Shown here: positions 8,020 to 16,244 of the stretch, piece by piece | Layout of the letters: the number at the start of each line of letters is the position of its first letter | Numbering within the stretch: the first letter of the stretch is position 1 | Source: a virus | DNA length: 40,888 nt | Virus record (IMG/VR): IMGVR_UViG_3300025168_000197 | Coordinates: 1 to 40,888 of that record | Direction: 5' to 3' (one strand) | Notes under the pieces: generated by a model | Told to the model about the DNA's origin: nothing | Database searches by the model: none | What the model saw: the letters and a program-made list of their open reading frames with translations, nothing else | Made by a program: the position numbers and the translations under genes

Positions 8020-9222
8020 TTAGTAGGAAAAGTTTCTGCCGTGGGTTACTTCCCCATCCCGCTTGTATTCATCGCGGCTTGCTGTTCTCTTCTTAGCAGG
8101 TTTCTTCTTAGCAGGTTTCTTCTTAGCAGGCTTTGGACCAACTTTCTTCTTCTTCTCGCCTCTCCTGGGAGAGTGCCTCTCTCCAGGGGTATGCCTTCTA
8201 TCTCTACCTAAAGAGATATCATCCATGTCTTTGCTACCTTGCTCAACATCATGTCTCTCGGATCGGTTAAGCTCACTAAGATAGGTATTGACTGCCTTAG
8301 AAATACTTTCTTGGAAGCTGGCAGGCTCCTTCTTTGCAGCCTTCTTCTTTGCAGCCTTCTTCTTTGCGGCTAGAAATTTCTTCGGGTCATCTTTAATCGA
8401 GCCTTCTTCGACCTTTTTGGATTTCTTAGCCTTCTTTCCCTTTAGCTTACCCACGAGAATGTCAGCAAATGTAGTCTTACCGTCGCCATTCAAATCAGGG
8501 AACTCACTCTTCTCACCCATCGAACCTTCATCTTGATTTGAATTGCCTCTAAGCATTTCAAAGTCTTCCGAGTCGAGCTTGCCGTTTTTATTCCTATCAA
8601 GCTTTTTTTGCTTACCCTTAAGGGCTTTATTGATCTTGCTTTCAAGCATCGTGAGAAGAACTCTATCCTTCTTATGCTTTGAAACAATTGCTTGAGCACG
8701 CTGGCTGTTTTCTCTCATGGATTCACATATTCCAGGGAAGGCTCCTTTAGTAGAAGGATCGGAAACCAAATCAAAAGTAATAAGTTTGAAGTCTTCGTTA
8801 ACAACCTTGCCCGTAGTGCCCTCAGACACACTACCCAAACCACGACTCGAAATGCCAATCTTCACATTATCGTTAAGAAGAGCTTCCACAATCTTGCCGT
8901 TAGGAGTTGACAAGATCTCAGCCTCACCCATAACATCACCATTCTTCTCAACCCAGAGCTTGGTGATTACGTGGGATGCCTGTGAAAGATGGATCGCATC
9001 GTTAGCAGGGTGATCTAAAGCACCTACCAGTGAGCGATCTCCAATCTTTTCCTGAATAGCCTTTACTTGGTTCTCCAGGATCTTACGAGGGTATACTCGA
9101 CCATTATTGTTCTGCTCGTCACATTTCTGAAACTTGCCAAGAACCTTAAGACGTTTGTTAGCTTTAGTTCCTTCGTTAATAACCTGGAGCTTGTCCAGAA
9201 CAGTATACTCTACTAATAGCAT
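8020..9222 (-). CDS. 21: Prohead core protease (T4 gp21-like) with EF-hand-like and Lys-rich C-terminal extension
   Basis: Residues 1-175 are a T4 gp21-type maturation protease. NNNGRVYP (T4 NRNKRLYP), GALDHP with H71 (T4 GELNHP), and IGISSRGLGS with S125/S126 (T4 GVSSRGLGS) supply the conserved His and Ser. The protein is 400 residues against 212 in T4. The extra half holds two EF-hand/dockerin-like loops: residues 209-220 (D, N, N, G, L, D, D at loop positions 1, 3, 5, 6, 8, 9, 12) and 243-254 (D, N, D, G, D at positions 1, 3, 5, 6, 12). Then come histone-H1-like repeats AAKKKAAKKK (286-299) and KPAKKKPAKKKPAKK (364-378), and an Arg/His-rich segment. The extension may be a core or DNA-binding part fused to the protease and later cleaved off; its function is unknown. 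Confidence 0.93.
   Translation of the reverse strand: MLLVEYTVLDKLQVINEGTKANKRLKVLGKFQKCDEQNNNGRVYPRKILENQVKAIQEKIGDRSLVGALDHPANDAIHLSQASHVITKLWVEKNGDVMGEAEILSTPNGKIVEALLNDNVKIGISSRGLGSVSEGTTGKVVNEDFKLITFDLVSDPSTKGAFPGICESMRENSQRAQAIVSKHKKDRVLLTMLESKINKALKGKQKKLDRNKNGKLDSEDFEMLRGNSNQDEGSMGEKSEFPDLNGDGKTTFADILVGKLKGKKAKKSKKVEEGSIKDDPKKFLAAKKKAAKKKAAKKEPASFQESISKAVNTYLSELNRSERHDVEQGSKDMDDISLGRDRRHTPGERHSPRRGEKKKKVGPKPAKKKPAKKKPAKKRTASRDEYKRDGEVTHGRNFSY
8090..8130. repeat. 15-nt tandem repeat encoding (A)KKKP units
   Basis: TTCTTAGCAGGTTTC repeats in tandem, 2.7 copies, within the 3' end of the protease gene. It encodes the KPAKKKPAKKKPAKK stretch. The copies are identical at nucleotide level, which suggests recent expansion by slippage. 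Confidence 0.85.
8329..8370. repeat. 15-nt tandem repeat encoding KKAAK units
   Basis: CTTCTTCTTTGCAGC occurs about 2.8 times in tandem (one copy 3 nt shorter, the last with one substitution). It encodes the AAKKKAAKKKAAKK stretch of the protease extension. It is separate from, but analogous to, the repeat at 8090-8130. Confidence 0.83.
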
Positions 9223-9224
9223 GA

Positions 9225-9632
9225 TTATTTTTTCTGTTTGCGAGACCAGTATTTCTTGCCTCTAAATTTTTCACTCTTCTGCTTGCCATGACGAAGCATA
9301 GTTCGCACTGAGTACTTCTTTACATCAGAGAATTTGGAAGGTATTGAGCCAGGGGAGAAACCCTTAGCTGTTCTGCCTCCGACTTCCTGCTCATCATCCT
9401 TTCCCCACTTCTGCTTAGTGATTACGTATAACCTGTCTGAGCCTTCAGTTGAAAAAATTTGGCCGAGGAATCCCTTCTTCAAAGCATCCGTGATCGACTT
9501 GTAAACTTTCACCCTAGACTTAGAAGCCTTGCTGTGAGTTTTCTTAGAAGAAGATTGCATCTTCTCTCTACCTTTAGCTGACCCCTTAGCCTTAGTGGCT
9601 CGGGTTTCATTTATTAATTTTAGTAGATCCAT
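9225..9632 (-). CDS. Basic prohead-core-region protein (T4 gp68 position, unrecognised)
   Basis: A 135-residue, strongly basic protein directly upstream of the protease gene; the stop is 2 bp before the gp21 start. The N-terminal 50 residues are Lys/Ser/Ala-rich and probably disordered (KAKGSAKGREK, SSSKKTHSKASKSRVK). A small mixed domain follows (KSITDALKKGFLGQIFSTEG, DRLYVITKQKWG), and the C-terminus is again basic (KFRGKKYWSRKQKK). In T4 the genes between the portal and protease encode small core proteins gp67 and gp68, so this is a candidate core protein. No sequence identity to gp68 (141 residues in T4) can be claimed. The start overlaps the preceding gene by 26 bp. Opposite charge to the acidic neighbour at 10077-10379 suggests they could interact. 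Confidence 0.6.
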   Translation of the reverse strand: MDLLKLINETRATKAKGSAKGREKMQSSSKKTHSKASKSRVKVYKSITDALKKGFLGQIFSTEGSDRLYVITKQKWGKDDEQEVGGRTAKGFSPGSIPSKFSDVKKYSVRTMLRHGKQKSEKFRGKKYWSRKQKK

Positions 9633-10071
9633 TCTTCTTTACCTTGAAAGGCTTCGCGCTCTTAGGAGGATAAGCATCACTCTGACGCTTAAGCATTAAC
9701 TTTTTCCCAACGCCTGTTCCAAGGCATCCGGTGCTAGTCATCTCAGACATAACGACTTTGGCCTCTTTAAGTAACTCTGAGAGTCTCTCTACAAGACTTT
9801 GCATTCGCTCTTCTAGCCTTTGAGCTTCGGACAAAGAATCCTCTTGAAGAGGCTCTTCATTCTTCTGCTCATTTAAAGGAGAGGCTCCTGCAAACGAAAG
9901 AATAGAATTAACGTAATCGTCAGATACCTCTACACTCCCCACATCAAGTATGGGCTTTGCCGGAGCAGTAGGGTTATCCATCTGCTTCGTTAGAGCTACC
10001 TCTTTCACCTCAGGAGTTCCAGCCAGTATCCCTTCTGAAAGGGCTAGCAACTTCTTCATATCATAAGACAT
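9607..10071 (-). CDS. Putative prohead core protein, unrecognised
   Basis: A 154-residue protein. Residues 49-58 read VSDDYVNSIL and closely match VSDEYVKSVL at residues 6-15 of the next upstream protein, so the two share a short motif. A predicted helix or coiled coil spans about residues 75-112 (LSEAQRLEERMQSLVERLSEL). The C-terminal 35 residues are basic (KKLMLKRQSDAYPPKSAKP, then KVKKNG). Its position between the core proteins and the protease suggests a prohead core or internal protein. It ends inside the next gene (26-bp overlap). Function is inferred from location only. Confidence 0.6.
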   Translation of the reverse strand: MSYDMKKLLALSEGILAGTPEVKEVALTKQMDNPTAPAKPILDVGSVEVSDDYVNSILSFAGASPLNEQKNEEPLQEDSLSEAQRLEERMQSLVERLSELLKEAKVVMSEMTSTGCLGTGVGKKLMLKRQSDAYPPKSAKPFKVKKNGSTKINK

Positions 10072-10076
10072 AAAGA

Positions 10077-10379
10077 TTACTCCTCTTCGTATTCTTCTTC
10101 TAGATCCTCGTCAGACTCTTCTAAAGTCTCACCTTCAGATTCAACAGCCTCGTTTAGAGCGTCGAGAATAAACTCAACACACTCGGCCATACTTTCCTCC
10201 GACACAGGAGCATCAAGCTCCGACTCGCAAAGAGGGCAGGCATGCTCGGCTTCCGACTCTTCCACAACTTCAGCCTCTACTTGGGCTTCCGCTTGGGAAG
10301 ACTCATCGATCTTGCCAACCAAATGATTAGCGGCTAAAACAGACTTGACGTATTCGTCACTAACATCTAAGTACTTCAT
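10077..10379 (-). CDS. Highly acidic small protein, possible gp67-like core protein
   Basis: A 100-residue protein with an extremely acidic C-terminus (the last 20 residues are nearly all Glu/Asp). T4 gp67 is a prohead core protein of 80 residues with the same kind of acidic tail and the same general location upstream of the protease, so an analogous role is likely. The N-terminus carries VSDEYVKSVL, shared with the neighbouring 154-residue protein. There is also a CPLC pair (C48, C51) and a third cysteine at C67, too few for an obvious zinc finger. It is the first gene after an 80-bp gap that contains a late-promoter-like box, so it probably starts a head operon. Confidence 0.62.
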   Translation of the reverse strand: MKYLDVSDEYVKSVLAANHLVGKIDESSQAEAQVEAEVVEESEAEHACPLCESELDAPVSEESMAECVEFILDALNEAVESEGETLEESDEDLEEEYEEE

Positions 10380-10415
10380 AATAAAAATCCTATTAAAACT
10401 CCGGGTATCTATATG

Positions 10416-10423
10416 TATTTATT
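10416..10423 (-). promoter_or_regulatory. Late-promoter-like -10 element before the head core operon
   Basis: The 80-bp gap between the PAAR gene and the acidic core gene contains, on the minus strand, GGAATAAATACATATAG, one mismatch from the T4 late box TATAAATA. It lies 36 bp upstream of the ATG at 10379. This is one of the few real gaps in the gene block, which supports a promoter here. AT-richness makes chance matches likely, so confidence is limited. Confidence 0.4.
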
Positions 10424-10459
10424 CCGTCGGGATATAAATGATAAAAATATTAGCAAGAA

Positions 10460-11296
10460 CTACCGAGGAATCACCCTAGCATCGAAGGATACCTCTTTTG
10501 TGATTACTGAAGTAGCCAATCCATAGATAATTCTAACCGTAGTAGGTAGAAGCTTTAAGAATCTCTTAGCATTCGCAGGGTCTCTAGGAGGTATGAATCC
10601 TGGGAGCAACGTCAAACTTCCCGCATTATCTACAGTAAATGGACCCTCCACCATTTCAAACCTCACAAAGGGATCTAATGGCTGTAAGAATATAGGAGGT
10701 GCAGTGGAGGGTAAAGTAGGAGCACCTTGGTTCTGATAACTAATAAACGAGTTCCCAGTAAATTCCTCTTCAAGATTTATTCTAAAGCCATTAGAAGGCT
10801 GTGGTGTAAGAGCTTCAGGCTTCCAAGAATTCCAGGACTCTTCTATTCCATCTAGGTTAGAAGTGAAAGTTATGGTCATGTCAGCTAAAAGATTTACATT
10901 ATAGGATACACCAATGTTAGTAACCACATATCCAACTTCTTCACCGACATTTGCTTCAGGGGAGCCTCCAGGGATAACTTCGAGGATATTACCTCCACCG
11001 TTTGCATATACAGTACCCGCAAGAGTTTCAGCAGCATCTCCACACCCCATAGGATCTCCGTCTCGTATGACTGGAATTGAATTTACGAATACAGTAGGAC
11101 TGCCCTTAAGGGCTATCACATCGTGAGTAGTAGGAGGACTCGTACACCCCGGAGGATGAACGGTTAAGTCGCCTTCAACTATAGCTAACTGTCCCTGCAC
11201 ATAAACACCGGAAGGGCTGTTGAGTTGAGACTCCATTGGAGCAGGAGGCCAGCAGTGACCCTGAGTAAGATCTCCTTGTTTAGCAATCAGAGGCAT
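10460..11296 (-). CDS. PAAR-type spike tip protein with C-terminal extension
   Basis: A 278-residue protein. Residues 1-100 have a PAAR-type pattern: an early GD..QGH (H14), VEGDLTVH (H47), further H58, then VFVNSIPVIRDGDPMGCG with C85. PAAR domains form a sharp zinc-binding cone on the end of the central spike (T4 gp5.4, VgrG/PAAR of type VI secretion); His and Cys residues like these hold the metal. Residues 110-278 are a beta-rich extension with no motif I recognise. It would sit on the gp5-like spike encoded at 30003-31097, about 19 kb away. Its ATG overlaps the previous gene's stop (TAATG). Confidence 0.82.
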   Translation of the reverse strand: MPLIAKQGDLTQGHCWPPAPMESQLNSPSGVYVQGQLAIVEGDLTVHPPGCTSPPTTHDVIALKGSPTVFVNSIPVIRDGDPMGCGDAAETLAGTVYANGGGNILEVIPGGSPEANVGEEVGYVVTNIGVSYNVNLLADMTITFTSNLDGIEESWNSWKPEALTPQPSNGFRINLEEEFTGNSFISYQNQGAPTLPSTAPPIFLQPLDPFVRFEMVEGPFTVDNAGSLTLLPGFIPPRDPANAKRFLKLLPTTVRIIYGLATSVITKEVSFDARVIPR

Positions 11297-13797
11297 TACC
11301 TGTCTCCTTTCTTTATTATGACCCTATCGTCATCACTTAAGATTTGATTGGATAAATCCTTATCCGACTTGAGAAGATAGTTTATTTTCATGTTGTGCCT
11401 AAATCCTCTTTCTAATCTGTTTATCAATTCGTTATTATAGTCGTAGAATAGCTCACCTACTCTGTTGAGAGGCATTCTCCTAAGAACATCAAACCATAAA
11501 ATTTCGTCTGGGCTGTAGGTAGTGTGAATAAAGTCTAACACCTCCTTCACCATAAACGAAGTTCCTGTGGATGATACAGGAGAACTGCTAGTTTGATACG
11601 ACCCATCCCTATAGAAAGTTTCCGTGTACAAGGGAGAATTAGCTTCGTATTTGTATAATATATTTTGGGTATCGTTAGGCTCTACTAATCCAACCTTAAG
11701 ATCCCCTCCAGTACTATTATATAAATTCTCTTGCTTTAACTCAGGGTTTCCGGCAAAAGAATCATTTCCTCTAATGCTAGGTCCAAACTTTAAAAGTCTT
11801 GTTACTGAGGACTCGTAAGTGAGTATAGTGGAGAACCCATTAAACGGATTAAACTTAGAGCCTACCACAGGAGTTATTATTAATCCAAAAGGAATATTCT
11901 TTGCTATAAGGACTCCTCCAGGATAATCCTTACCAGTACTTACAGCCTTGAAGTTAATATCATTTTGGCTAAGGCTAACAGTTGAAGTGTCTAGGATATA
12001 CCTGTATAGAGGATCTCGATAATCAATGTTGACCCTCGTGATAGACATACCATTATTCTTAGTGTATTCGTCAATTGAGGCTTGATCTTCTAAGGTATTA
12101 TACTTGGCAGAATAAGTAGAGACTAAGGGGTTTGCATTATTTTCTAATCCTATCGACTCTAAATCGACAGTCATAAATAGAGGCTTCAAAGCAGAAGCTC
12201 CTAAGTCTCCCGCAACTAACTCGTTATGTTCTACTAATGAAGTGGCAGTTAAGACAACATCGGTAGACTGACGGAATAATTTAAGTGCGTTATACCTAGT
12301 ATCTTCTGAAACATAGTAGGTGCTAGCAGATTCGTTTGTGGTTACTAAAGGCTTGCAATCTAAATTATTAAGCTGATTGATGTACATGTAGTAACCATCT
12401 CCATCCCCCGTAGGAACAGAAACACTTTTCTCTAATCCAGAAAGAGTAACACAAATTCCACTATCCGAAAGGAATATGTCTTGATTCTTTTCTACACCAT
12501 AACCTGATCTACAGATAGTACACTTAGCTCTGACATCGGTGTTTAACCTTCTCTGCCTACGCATTTGACGCTGCCTTAGGTTTACTTGCCCTTCTGAATC
12601 TGCCAGAACAGACTCTGATGCAATGACTCCCAGACCGGCCCTCTCAGAAACTTCTTTATTTTGAAGTCCTGTGTATACTATCTTTTTATTATTTTTCTGA
12701 GACCTAGCAAGATTAAGGTAGAACTCCTCATCAAACTCATTTAATGTTCCAGTGATAATGTGCTTTCTAAGCATCTCTAGGAAAGCAGTCTCTCCTACAA
12801 GCTGACCTCCAGGAAAATTAATAGTCTGAAATGCCTGAAGTAACTCATTGCTTATGCTGGCTTTAACATCCTCTAAGCTTAAGTTAAAGAACGATTCGTT
12901 CCACACCCCCGTGGATCCCTGATTGTTAACTAAAATTGCCACTGGCTCGGGAACGGCACTCCTAAAGATATTTTTATGATTGTATACCACACTGTTGTTA
13001 GGTGTGGTATTGATTAGTTCCGGGGAGAAAAAGTTATACTGAGGATCGTAAAGGTTAGAACCAGTATTAGCTAAACCAGGATTAGGAGGGTCTTGGATGT
13101 TTGCTTGGTTTTGTATATTTACTTCGGTAATATTAAACCCGTTAGAAGGGTCAGGTATAACCACGCCTGGAATCTTAGGACTACCTAAGGGCGTAGGCTG
13201 ATTAACTGGGGTAGGTGCTCTAGCAATGCTACTTCCAATATTTCCCGCCTGAGCTACACAAGACCTTTCGCAATTTACTTTGGAAGTGAAAGATCCAGCA
13301 GGTTGCCCTCGCTTTGAAGGAAGTCTAACTTTAGAACATGCCCCTGTATTAGAATTACAGAACCACCAGTTTGCATATCCTCCTTGGGGTATTGGACCTG
13401 AAGGAACACTGCTATCAGGAGTCCGCGTAGTAGGAGGCTCTATTCTTTCTGTAGGGCTTGGACAATTAGGAGTACACTCTTCCAGGGAAATATATACACA
13501 TCCTTGAGCATTCCTATTAGGATTGCTACCTACGCCGTCACAAGGAAGGCACCTCCGATACCCATTAATATACCTAAACCCTGCGGGAGGAGGGATGTAA
13601 GAAGGATCTCCAGGAGATTGTTCTACACACTTAACTCTTATTTGATCAGGAGGATCAGGAGGGAGAAAAGGAGGGATTACGTACTTAGGATCCCTAGGCT
13701 CTAGTATGACTCCAGGAGTTGGCACCGGAAGATTAGGAACAAATACGTTCTCTCCTCCAGGAACAAACTCCCCGCAACCAAAGCGAACTCCAGTCAT
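11296..13797 (-). CDS. Large virion protein with N-terminal Pro-rich and Cys-rich modules
   Basis: An 833-residue protein of unknown function in the fibre/spike region. Residues 1-55 are Pro/Gly-rich. Two cysteine modules follow: C57, C83, C86, C100, C108, C112, and C147, C154, C176, C180. Both end in Cys-x3-Cys and have an aromatic/Gly core (YANWWFCNSNTGAC in the second). A second Pro/Asn-rich linker runs to about residue 260; then comes a mixed domain with a basic RQRQMRRQRR stretch and a C-T-I-C pair. The C-terminus is helical (WFDVLRRMPLNRVGELFYDYN). The cysteine modules look like disulphide- or metal-stabilised exposed knobs. It is coupled by TAATG overlaps to genes on both sides, so it is likely part of the baseplate or receptor-binding apparatus. 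Confidence 0.6.
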   Translation of the reverse strand: MTGVRFGCGEFVPGGENVFVPNLPVPTPGVILEPRDPKYVIPPFLPPDPPDQIRVKCVEQSPGDPSYIPPPAGFRYINGYRRCLPCDGVGSNPNRNAQGCVYISLEECTPNCPSPTERIEPPTTRTPDSSVPSGPIPQGGYANWWFCNSNTGACSKVRLPSKRGQPAGSFTSKVNCERSCVAQAGNIGSSIARAPTPVNQPTPLGSPKIPGVVIPDPSNGFNITEVNIQNQANIQDPPNPGLANTGSNLYDPQYNFFSPELINTTPNNSVVYNHKNIFRSAVPEPVAILVNNQGSTGVWNESFFNLSLEDVKASISNELLQAFQTINFPGGQLVGETAFLEMLRKHIITGTLNEFDEEFYLNLARSQKNNKKIVYTGLQNKEVSERAGLGVIASESVLADSEGQVNLRQRQMRRQRRLNTDVRAKCTICRSGYGVEKNQDIFLSDSGICVTLSGLEKSVSVPTGDGDGYYMYINQLNNLDCKPLVTTNESASTYYVSEDTRYNALKLFRQSTDVVLTATSLVEHNELVAGDLGASALKPLFMTVDLESIGLENNANPLVSTYSAKYNTLEDQASIDEYTKNNGMSITRVNIDYRDPLYRYILDTSTVSLSQNDINFKAVSTGKDYPGGVLIAKNIPFGLIITPVVGSKFNPFNGFSTILTYESSVTRLLKFGPSIRGNDSFAGNPELKQENLYNSTGGDLKVGLVEPNDTQNILYKYEANSPLYTETFYRDGSYQTSSSPVSSTGTSFMVKEVLDFIHTTYSPDEILWFDVLRRMPLNRVGELFYDYNNELINRLERGFRHNMKINYLLKSDKDLSNQILSDDDRVIIKKGDR

Positions 13798-16244
13798 TAC
13801 AGAAGACTAATAACTGGGTTAGAGGAGTTTAGGCCAGTAGACGCGCTTTCCACACTGGAGGGAATGCCAACTACTTGGAAACTAACTGTTGGGTAGATGG
13901 CAGTTCCTAGCGTTACTGACTCAGTTCCCACGCCCGTTAAAGCTCCATTAGGGTTAGATGCAGCCATGATATCACCATTTAATACGGTAAACCCACAATA
14001 TTTAGACCCGTCTCCTCTATTCTGAGCAGGCATTCTGCCGAACATATTATTTATGTCTCCCCCCTCTAAAAAGCTAGACCAATCATCACTGGACCAAGAC
14101 ACAAAGATAGTAAATTCATCATCCCTCCGATCAACCCATACAGAGGCTGTTCCATTATTACTAACATGAGTGTTAGCAGTTAAGGATGTACCAGCCCTAC
14201 AGCTTAAGGGAGCGCAGTTTTGAAGTTGCACATTTACAAAGTAATCATTCATCCATGGAGTCTGAGATCTGTCAAGTCTAATAGTCTTCTCTACGAAGAA
14301 GAAGGTGGTAAGACCTTGTTGCTTTGCTTCCCCGTTGAGAGTATTGCGGCCCTCTGAGTGGAAGGTTCCTTGCCCCGCCAATCTGGGAATCCTAGTGTCA
14401 TTAACAAAAGCTGCGTCAAGAGCGGCAGAGTTTGGCTTACTCTTAAAAGGACTATACTTAATATCTTGCGTAGTTGCATTAGGTCCTCCCATCCCCCATT
14501 GACAGTAATTTACTCTATCATTAGGGAAGGTCCCCTTATCTAAAAAGCTGCCTTGAGAGCACCATCTGGAAACATCCCAATCAGGAAGATCAGGGATCGA
14601 ATTAGTAGCGTATCCGTAACTGGATTCCACTAATGCCTTGGCCGCATTATAAGAAGTAACATTGGCAGTATCCTTAAGGTAAGCAGCTAACGCTCCCTCA
14701 ACACCATAAAACATGCCGCCCTTAACTGTTCCAGCCGCTACGACTCTGGCCTGTTCAGCACCTATTTGAGTAGTAACATTGTTGAGAATCTCATTCCTAA
14801 GATTATACTTTAACTCTTCAGCATAAGCTTCAGTAACAACCGGATTAGCCAAGGATACTTGAGGCGTTGCCGCAGCAAGCCCGGATCTCTCATTATAAGC
14901 TAACTCAGTAGTTCTAAAGAAAGGTCTAATATCAATTAGGTCATCTACAGTAACAATAGAAGCCCCGTTAGCATTTATAGCTGCGGTGTTCTTAACTACC
15001 ACATATGCAACAGGAAGAATTGATTGCCCAATAAGAGCTAAGGATTCCTGTGTTCCGGTGGTGTCTCCTCCCGTTAGGTTTTCAGACAGTAAAGGAGCAA
15101 GGTTCATCAAGTCATCAGGAGAAGGGAAAGAACCTCTAATCACTCCCGCAGAAGTTGTAAATCCGGTACCTTCAGAAAGTTCATCAGAAGGGTTAGGAAG
15201 CATTAAAGTAGTCCCCTCCAAAGACTGAAGGCTTACTACGTTTTGAGTGTTTCCAATATTAGTGGAGGTCCTTAGGTCTAATCCTACACCAGCACCCTTC
15301 ACTATACCTAGAGCAGGCTCAGTTAAAGTTCTAGAGCCTCCTCCGGCATACGAAGGAACTCTAGTTGATGGCTGATCTACTGGCTTAGAGTAGATAAACA
15401 CCAAGTCAATTCTTTGAGTAGCGTCAAGGTTTTGATTGTTCCCATTCGCATCAACAAAGAAAAACTCAGTCGCATCAAAAGGAGGAATCTCTATCTCTAA
15501 CTCCGAAGGAACATCTACAATTGCAGTTCTAGCGATACCTCTCCATCTCTTTATAAACTCAGACTCTAGTCTTCCATTTTTTCTGAATCCTTCAGTAGTA
15601 TTTAAAGCTTGAGGAGTTCCTTGAATACTGGTAGTCGTTCCAAAGGTTGAGTAATACCAATACTCTTGATCAGTTCTGTTGGCCCATATTTGACCTTGGA
15701 ATCCAGGCTGTATAGATTCAGGACCGAACCCAGGAGCAGTTACTCCATCCTGGTCTGGAACATCGCTAGTTATCATAGGATACACAAACGATCTTTCGAA
15801 CAATCCATTCATGTTAGTCGCATTGGCTGCTAACTTGGATTGCCACTTTGCTAACACGGGAGCTACATTATCCCCAATATTAGTTTCTACTCTGTAAGTG
15901 TTAGGATACTCAGATCCTTCATTTATACCAACAACTTGAGAGATAAATTGAAGCTTGTCTAATGTCAGTGCGTCATTTATCCTTGCAGAGAATCTACCCG
16001 GCTTAACTTTAACCTTGGAGTCTGTTGCGTCAACGTAAGGCTGAAGCTCTGTTATACTCTCTCTACCTTTAGAAGCTTTAGCTTCCAGAAGGCCATCTAC
16101 TTGATCCTTAAGGAAGTTAGAGTTTTCCTCTAATTGCTTAATAGGAATATTATCAACTTCGTAGTAATAAGGATCATTAGCCTTAAAGTATCTAACTGGG
16201 TCTGTATATCTGTTACCAGACTCAAAGTAATTAGTAATTGCCAT
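13797..16244 (-). CDS. Tail fibre-like virion protein sharing an N-terminal motif with the 1157-aa fibre
   Basis: An 815-residue protein. Residues 19-50 (YFKANDPYYYEVDNIPIKQL, then EENSNFLKDQVD) closely parallel residues 28-57 of the next upstream gene product. This suggests a common attachment domain for docking on the baseplate. The rest is beta-rich, Gly/Ser/Thr/Asn-rich and low in Lys, as is typical of fibres. It includes a region on about residues 190-290 with many aromatics, a VDDLIDIRPFFRTTELAYNE segment, and a C-terminal domain rich in Trp and Cys (DWDVSRWCSQGSF, NYCQWGMGG) that could bind receptors. No enzymatic motif is visible. It shares TAATG overlaps with both neighbours. Confidence 0.65.
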   Translation of the reverse strand: MAITNYFESGNRYTDPVRYFKANDPYYYEVDNIPIKQLEENSNFLKDQVDGLLEAKASKGRESITELQPYVDATDSKVKVKPGRFSARINDALTLDKLQFISQVVGINEGSEYPNTYRVETNIGDNVAPVLAKWQSKLAANATNMNGLFERSFVYPMITSDVPDQDGVTAPGFGPESIQPGFQGQIWANRTDQEYWYYSTFGTTTSIQGTPQALNTTEGFRKNGRLESEFIKRWRGIARTAIVDVPSELEIEIPPFDATEFFFVDANGNNQNLDATQRIDLVFIYSKPVDQPSTRVPSYAGGGSRTLTEPALGIVKGAGVGLDLRTSTNIGNTQNVVSLQSLEGTTLMLPNPSDELSEGTGFTTSAGVIRGSFPSPDDLMNLAPLLSENLTGGDTTGTQESLALIGQSILPVAYVVVKNTAAINANGASIVTVDDLIDIRPFFRTTELAYNERSGLAAATPQVSLANPVVTEAYAEELKYNLRNEILNNVTTQIGAEQARVVAAGTVKGGMFYGVEGALAAYLKDTANVTSYNAAKALVESSYGYATNSIPDLPDWDVSRWCSQGSFLDKGTFPNDRVNYCQWGMGGPNATTQDIKYSPFKSKPNSAALDAAFVNDTRIPRLAGQGTFHSEGRNTLNGEAKQQGLTTFFFVEKTIRLDRSQTPWMNDYFVNVQLQNCAPLSCRAGTSLTANTHVSNNGTASVWVDRRDDEFTIFVSWSSDDWSSFLEGGDINNMFGRMPAQNRGDGSKYCGFTVLNGDIMAASNPNGALTGVGTESVTLGTAIYPTVSFQVVGIPSSVESASTGLNSSNPVISLL

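Noticed and set aside
8329-8370. Separate histone-like DNA-binding gene
   Set aside because: The Lys/Ala repeats are in frame within the protease gene, with no start codon or ribosome-binding site of their own.
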